Source: Anaerolineales bacterium (GTDB taxonomy: Bacteria; Chloroflexota; Anaerolineae; B4-G1; DUEL01). From it: a stretch of DNA of 9,941 nucleotides. This document shows positions 6,509-9,941 of this stretch, piece after piece (position 1 is the stretch's first letter; every line of letters begins with the position of its first letter). The notes under the pieces are model-generated. The model was not told the DNA's origin. It was given only the letters and a program-made list of their open reading frames with translations, and did not search any database. The DNA is taken from contig DQUX01000365.1 of assembly GCA_015662065.1 (NCBI GenBank), positions 1 through 9,941 of the forward strand. Direction: 5' to 3'. The translations under genes and the position numbers were made by a program.

Positions 6509-6584
6509 GCCACCCTAGCTCAATCGGCAGAGCAACCGCTTCGTAAGCGGTCGGTTGTCGGTTCAAGTCCGACGGGTGGCTCCA
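6509..6584 (+). tRNA. tRNA-Thr(CGU)
   Basis: The cloverleaf is complete. The acceptor stem GCCACCC (6509-6515) pairs with GGGTGGC (6574-6580), the D stem is GCTC/GAGC, the anticodon stem is ACCGC/GCGGT, and the T stem is GTCGG/CCGAC with loop TTCAAGT. The anticodon loop TTCGTAA places CGT at 6542-6544, which reads the Thr codon ACG. The variable loop has 5 bases. The discriminator is T and CCA is encoded (6582-6584). The first two acceptor pairs, G-C and C-G, match known threonine identity elements. It decodes one codon, favoured in GC-rich genomes. It has its own promoter and terminator, so it is a separate transcript from the flanking protein genes. Confidence 0.97.
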
Positions 6585-6591
6585 TTCCCTG

Positions 6592-6616
6592 GGCCCCGGC
6601 GGCGACGGGGCCTTTT
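6592..6616 (+). terminator. Intrinsic terminator of the tRNA-Thr gene
   Basis: A perfect 7-bp all-GC stem, GGCCCCG (6592-6598) with CGGGGCC (6606-6612), has a 7-base loop GCGGCGA and is followed at once by TTTT (6613-6616). It begins 8 bases after the encoded CCA. It lies only 10 bases before the next start codon, so it also isolates the downstream gene from the tRNA promoter. Confidence 0.85.
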
Positions 6617-6626
6617 GCGTGATACG

Positions 6627-7841
6627 ATGGCTCAGACGACACATAAACGAGATCCGTGGCGTCTGGTCTGGCGTCTGGCGACGGCGGACCGCTCCCTGGC
6701 GATCCTCCTCCTCGTGCTGGCCCTCTACGTGTCGGTCCCAGTGCTCGTTCCTCAGGCCCCCACCGCCCCCCTCGCCGCCGACCGCTGGCTGAGCCAGGTC
6801 CAGGCCCGATTCGGCACGGCCACGGGAACCCTCTACCGACTTGGCCTGTTCTCGCTGGCAAGCTCCCCCCTCCCTCGCCTGCTCCTTACCGCCACTGCCT
6901 TCTTGCTCCTGACACGAACGGCCGCCGGGGCGGAGGCCCTCTGGAACGACCGGGGCCAGGAAAGCCGGGCCAGCCCGTTGCCCTGGACCGGCCTGTCGAT
7001 GGGCCTGGCCCACGCGGGCTTTCTCCTCCTGCTTCTCGGCCTCCTGGTGGGCCAGGTCCGGGGATGGCGGGCAGGAGGACGGATCGGCCGCGCCGGGGAT
7101 GTGCTGGATATCGCGGGGCATGGAGAAGTGGTCCTGGAAAACGACCAGTCCGGCAACATTCGATCTGGCCGTCCCGGGGTGACCGTGTACACGGTTGGCC
7201 GGGGGCCAGAGGTGACGGTCCGGGCCTACGATGCGGAAGGCCGGCCGCTGGAGCTTCAGCGGACCCCGCGAGAGGCCACCGTCTGGGAGTTGACCGTCCC
7301 CTTGGTCCCCGAATCTCCCGAGGCTTACTTCGCCGTGCCGGACGCCGAACTGGTCTGCCGGGTCAGCCAGCCTTCTTCGGCAGAGCCCACGGCCGACGCC
7401 CTCCTCCGGCTTGAGACCTTCCGCACGCCCACGGGTGAGCCGATCCAGACCGTGGAGGTGACGGAGGAGGAAATGGAGGTGGCGGTGGAGGAGACCCGCC
7501 TGGTGATCCGGCGCGGTTCCTATTTCATCCTGGACGTCGCCCACGACCCGGGGCGGTGGCTCAAGGGAGCGGGGCTTATCCTCGGTGCGGTGGGTCTTCT
7601 GGGCAGGTTGGCCTGTTCGCAGCGGCGCCCGCGCTGGCGGTCGGCCCTCCCCTTGGCTCTCGCCCTGCTATCCCTGGCGACTGCGGGAACGGCCCTGTGG
7701 AACCTGGCGGCGACCGGCCTGCTTTGGGACAACTCCCCGGTCCAGGCCGGGTTGACGGCGCTCTGGCTCGCGGTCCTGGCGGCGGAGCTGACTTCCTCAC
7801 CCCAAGAGCGGACGGAAGCCGGGACAGGAGGAGAAGTATGA
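6627..7841 (+). CDS. ResB-like membrane protein (putative cytochrome c biogenesis, divergent)
   Basis: A 404-residue membrane protein that resembles ResB/Ccs1, which delivers heme with ResC/CcsA for cytochrome c maturation. Membrane segments lie at about 24-42, 83-97 and 121-142. A long outside-facing beta-rich domain follows (about 145-305), then a helix at 312-330 and two more at about 339-360 and 371-388. ResB-like signs are RSLAILLLVLALYVSVPVLVPQ (22-43), the His in GLAHAGFLLLLLGLLVG (126-142), and HDPGRWLKGAGLILGAVGLL (306-325), where His306 sits before the helix as the proposed heme-ligand His does in ResB. It is shorter than usual ResB and has two extra C-terminal helices. The frame continues upstream into the tRNA, so ATG 6627 is chosen, although no ribosome site precedes it. 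Its stop overlaps the uridine kinase start. No ResC/CcsA partner is in the window; another membrane-protein family is possible. Confidence 0.8.
   Translation: MAQTTHKRDPWRLVWRLATADRSLAILLLVLALYVSVPVLVPQAPTAPLAADRWLSQVQARFGTATGTLYRLGLFSLASSPLPRLLLTATAFLLLTRTAAGAEALWNDRGQESRASPLPWTGLSMGLAHAGFLLLLLGLLVGQVRGWRAGGRIGRAGDVLDIAGHGEVVLENDQSGNIRSGRPGVTVYTVGRGPEVTVRAYDAEGRPLELQRTPREATVWELTVPLVPESPEAYFAVPDAELVCRVSQPSSAEPTADALLRLETFRTPTGEPIQTVEVTEEEMEVAVEETRLVIRRGSYFILDVAHDPGRWLKGAGLILGAVGLLGRLACSQRRPRWRSALPLALALLSLATAGTALWNLAATGLLWDNSPVQAGLTALWLAVLAAELTSSPQERTEAGTGGEV
7826..7832 (+). promoter_or_regulatory. Ribosome binding site for uridine kinase
   Basis: AGGAGGA ends just before the ATG at 7838, with GGAGG 6 bases away, inside the last codons of the ResB-like gene. 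It fixes the kinase start; the open frame upstream of 7838 is a shadow of the ResB-like gene. Confidence 0.75.
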
Positions 7842-8488
7842 AGAGGCGGCCCATCATCATCGGTGTGGCCGGCGGCACGGGGTCGGGCAAGACCACCGTG
7901 GCGATGGAGATCCTGCAGCGCGTCGGCGCCGAGCACATCGCTTACATCCCCCACGATGCCTACTACCGCGACCTCAGTCACCTCCCCCCCGCCCAGCGGG
8001 CCCGGGTCAACTTCGATCACCCGGACTCGCTGGAGACCGAGCTCCTGATCCAACACCTCAAACGGCTGAGAGAGGGCGAGTCGGTGGAGATCCCCGTGTA
8101 TGATTTCACCACCCACACCCGGTCGCGCGAGACACGCCGGGTCGGCCCGGCACCGGTCATCCTCGTGGAGGGGATCCTGGTCTTCTCCGAGCCCGCGCTG
8201 CGGGACCTGTTCGACGTCAAGCTGTACGTGGACACCGACGCCGACATCCGCATCATCCGGCGGCTACAACGCGACGTGCAGGAACGGGGCCGCACCCTTG
8301 AATCGGTGATCCAGCAGTACCTGACCACCGTGCGCCCGATGCATCTGGAGTTCGTCGAACCCAGCAAGCGATACGCCGACGTCATCATCCCCGAGGGAGG
8401 GTTCAACGAGGTCGCCATCGAGATGGTTGCCGCCCGCATCCGCGGGCTACTGGACCGGGAGCAGCCCCTGGCAGAGGAGGCCCCTTGA
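7838..8488 (+). CDS. udk: Uridine kinase
   Basis: A 216-residue cytoplasmic enzyme of usual family length that phosphorylates uridine (and cytidine) to UMP/CMP in pyrimidine salvage. Walker A is GGTGSGKTT (12-20). Family blocks follow in order: HDAYYRDLSHLP (39-50), VNFDHPDSLETELL (57-70), IPVYDFTTHTR (85-95), the Walker B-like VILVEGILVF (107-116), the lid and Arg region VDTDADIRIIRRLQRDVQERG (131-151), and RPMHLEFVEPSKRYADVIIP (166-185). In the family as I know it, the first of these usually reads DSYY; here the Ser is Ala (DAYY). All other key residues seem present, so it should be active. It overlaps the upstream gene by 4 bases (ATGA) and the downstream glycosyltransferase by 4 (TTGA). 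UMP production could feed UDP-sugar supply for the next two genes, but kinase genes often lie beside unrelated ones. Confidence 0.96.
   Translation: MKRRPIIIGVAGGTGSGKTTVAMEILQRVGAEHIAYIPHDAYYRDLSHLPPAQRARVNFDHPDSLETELLIQHLKRLREGESVEIPVYDFTTHTRSRETRRVGPAPVILVEGILVFSEPALRDLFDVKLYVDTDADIRIIRRLQRDVQERGRTLESVIQQYLTTVRPMHLEFVEPSKRYADVIIPEGGFNEVAIEMVAARIRGLLDREQPLAEEAP
8474..8480 (+). promoter_or_regulatory. Ribosome site supporting a TTG start at 8485
   Basis: GAGGAGG lies 4 bases before TTG 8485, inside the end of the uridine kinase gene. With the protein beginning KLSVLIPVYNE, as family 2 glycosyltransferases do, it supports the rare TTG start and a TTGA stop-start overlap (8485-8488). Confidence 0.65.
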
Positions 8489-9174
8489 AACTCTCCGTCC
8501 TCATCCCGGTCTACAACGAGGCCGCTACCATTACCCACGTGGTGGAGCAAGTGATGGCCGTCAATATCGACAAGGAGATCATCATCGTGGACGACGGCTC
8601 CACCGACAGCACTTGGCAGGTCGTCCAGGAGCTGGCGGCCCGATGGCCGGAGGTGGTGAAGCCGCTGCGACACGAGCGGAACCGGGGAAAGGGAGCCGCG
8701 CTGCAGACCGCCGTCGCCCACGTCACCGGCGACGTCGTCATCACCCAAGACGCGGACCTGGAGTACGATCCTACAGAATACCCCCATCTGCTGGAGCCGT
8801 TCACATCACCGGAGGTCCAGGTGGTCTACGGCTCCCGCAACCTGCGGCGGAACCCCCGCTCCTCCTGGAGCTTCTACTGGGGCGGACGGCTCCTCAGTTG
8901 GCTGGCGAACCTCCTCTACGGCTCCCGCATCACCGATGAGGCCACCGGCTACAAGCTGTTCCGGTCCGACCTGTTCCGCAGCCTGGATATCCAGTCGGAC
9001 GGCTTTGAATTCTGCCCCGAGGTCACGGCCAAGATCCTCCGCCGTGGGATCCATATCCACGAAGTCCCCATCTCTTACCAACCTCGGTCCCGCGAGGAGG
9101 GCAAGAAGATCAACTGGCGGGATGGGCTGGTCGCCATCTGGACGCTGATTCGCTACCGCTTCTTCGGAGAGTGA
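8485..9174 (+). CDS. Family 2 glycosyltransferase, DPM1/polyprenyl-phosphate sugar transferase-like
   Basis: A 229-residue GT-A fold enzyme that probably moves a sugar from a nucleotide donor to a polyprenyl phosphate or glycolipid at the inner face of the membrane. Key motifs are the N-terminal strand KLSVLIPVYNE (2-12), the donor-binding VDDGSTDST (35-43), NRGKGAALQTA (66-76), the metal-binding QDADLEYDP (88-96), VVYGSR (113-118), TDEATGYKLFR (150-160), FEFCPEVTAKILRRG (174-188) and EVPISYQPRSREEGKKINWRDG (193-214). A weakly hydrophobic stretch at 128-146 may touch the membrane, but there is no C-terminal membrane domain as in longer DPM1-like enzymes. The start is TTG; no ATG gives a complete first strand. 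It sits between uridine kinase and a sugar epimerase, consistent with glycan synthesis. The sugar and acceptor cannot be told from sequence. Confidence 0.93.
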   Translation: MKLSVLIPVYNEAATITHVVEQVMAVNIDKEIIIVDDGSTDSTWQVVQELAARWPEVVKPLRHERNRGKGAALQTAVAHVTGDVVITQDADLEYDPTEYPHLLEPFTSPEVQVVYGSRNLRRNPRSSWSFYWGGRLLSWLANLLYGSRITDEATGYKLFRSDLFRSLDIQSDGFEFCPEVTAKILRRGIHIHEVPISYQPRSREEGKKINWRDGLVAIWTLIRYRFFGE

Positions 9175-9176
9175 GG

Positions 9177-9941
9177 ATGACCCTCTGGCTGGTGACGGGC
9201 GGTGCGGGGTTCATCGGCTCCCACCTGGTGGAAGCGTTGGTAGCACGAGGGGAGCGAGCGCGGGTGCTGGACGATTTCTCCACCGGTCGGTGGGAGAACC
9301 TGGCGGCGGTGACAGGCCAGGTGGAGGTAATAGAAGGGGACGTGCGGGACCGGGCGGCGGCAGCGCGGGCAGTCGACGGCGTGGAGGTGGTGATCCACCT
9401 GGCGGCCATTCCCTCGGTGCAGGCATCGGTGGAGGATCCTCAGCGGGTGATGGCCGTGAACTGTACCGGCACGCTGAACCTGCTGGAGGCAGCGCGGGCG
9501 GCGGGGGTGCGCCGCTTCGTCTTCGCCTCCTCGGCGGCGGTCTACGGCGATCAAACCGACCTGCCCCTGCGAGAGGACCTGCCGCCCGATCCCCTCTCCC
9601 CCTACGCGGCCAGCAAGGCAGCCGGGGAGGCACTCTGCCGCGCTTACTTTGCCTCCTACGGCCTGCCGACGGTGGTCCTGCGCTTCTTCAACGTCTACGG
9701 CCCGCGGCAGGACCCCCGCAGCCCCTACTCGGGGGTCATCAGCATCTTCGTCGAGCGGATGCGGCAGGGACTGCCGCCGGTGATCTACGGAGACGGGGAG
9801 CAGACGCGGGACTTCGTGTATGTGGGGGACGTGGTGGAGGCGGTGGTGCGGGCGGCGGAGCGAGAGGAGGCGGTGGGGGAGGTGTTCAACATCGCTGGCG
9901 GAAGGCAGACGAGTGTGCTAGAATTGGTGAAGGTCCTCAAC
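9177..9941 (+). CDS. NAD-dependent sugar epimerase/dehydratase, UDP-glucose 4-epimerase-like (3' partial)
   Basis: An extended short-chain dehydrogenase; 255 residues are visible and the frame is open to the window end. Family members run to about 310-320 residues, so roughly 60 are missing. The NAD-binding motif is TGGAGFIGSHL (7-17), with Asp32-Asp33 after the second strand, as in NAD-preferring enzymes. GDVRD (55-59) would contact the adenine ring, and HLAA (74-77) follows. The catalytic set is Ser118-Ser119 (FASSAAVYG), Tyr143 and Lys147 (YAASK). Later blocks are RFFNVYGPRQDP (169-180), GDGEQTRDFVYVGDVVEA (205-222) and VFNIAGG (236-242), all typical of UDP-glucose/UDP-N-acetylglucosamine 4-epimerases. 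It starts 2 bases after the glycosyltransferase stop, with GGAG 7 bases before the ATG. It probably makes the nucleotide sugar used by the adjacent transferase. Exact substrate unresolved; related dehydratases share these motifs. Confidence 0.93.
   Translation, partial: MTLWLVTGGAGFIGSHLVEALVARGERARVLDDFSTGRWENLAAVTGQVEVIEGDVRDRAAAARAVDGVEVVIHLAAIPSVQASVEDPQRVMAVNCTGTLNLLEAARAAGVRRFVFASSAAVYGDQTDLPLREDLPPDPLSPYAASKAAGEALCRAYFASYGLPTVVLRFFNVYGPRQDPRSPYSGVISIFVERMRQGLPPVIYGDGEQTRDFVYVGDVVEAVVRAAEREEAVGEVFNIAGGRQTSVLELVKVLN

Noticed and set aside
6555..6626. Upstream extension of the ResB-like gene into the tRNA
   Set aside because: The 24 extra residues are encoded by the tRNA T-arm and terminator, so they are not expected to be protein.
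9917..9924. TAGAAT-like -10 box near the window end
   Set aside because: It is inside the epimerase reading frame and has no matching -35 box at a proper distance.

Overview
The window looks like chromosomal DNA of a high-GC bacterium. The style suggests Chloroflexota (Anaerolineae-like, possibly thermophilic): short intergenic spaces, strong AGGAGG ribosome sites, a MutL-type ATPase flanked by membrane proteins, and a STAND-like ATPase joined to an OmpR-type winged helix. The phylum is an inference from protein style, not a proven placement. All genes read on the + strand. No gene-free stretch exceeds 300 bases, and I see no insertion sequence, CRISPR array or phage gene.

Region 1 (1-4409) is a tight four-gene block. 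It holds a membrane-anchored protein with an extracytoplasmic alpha/beta domain (5' end outside the window), a polytopic membrane protein, a MutL-like ASKHA-fold ATPase, and a soluble protein with a barrel-sandwich-like N-terminus and a KOW-like C-terminus. Starts overlap or nearly abut the previous stops, and ribosome sites lie inside the last codons of the preceding genes. MutL is known from glutamate mutase loci, but no mutase subunit is present here, so its partners are probably these membrane proteins. This is the best candidate for an undescribed system in the window. A fifth gene (4468-5037) follows after a 58-base gap and encodes a small two-helix membrane protein with an acidic head and a Thr/Pro-rich linker.

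Region 2 (5038-6460) begins with a spacer carrying a strong hairpin whose U-run lies on the minus strand. It is followed by a regulator that fuses a P-loop ATPase to a DNA-binding winged helix and has no receiver domain.

Region 3 (6461-6626) is a self-contained tRNA-Thr(CGU) unit, with a near-consensus promoter, the tRNA with encoded CCA, and an intrinsic terminator.

Region 4 (6627-9941) holds a divergent ResB-like membrane protein, uridine kinase, a DPM1-like family 2 glycosyltransferase, and an NAD-dependent sugar epimerase cut by the window end. The first three overlap by 4 bases at each junction and the epimerase follows after 2 bases, so they probably form one transcript. The last three fit nucleotide-sugar and lipid-linked glycan metabolism. 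The ResB-like gene has no clear functional link to them.
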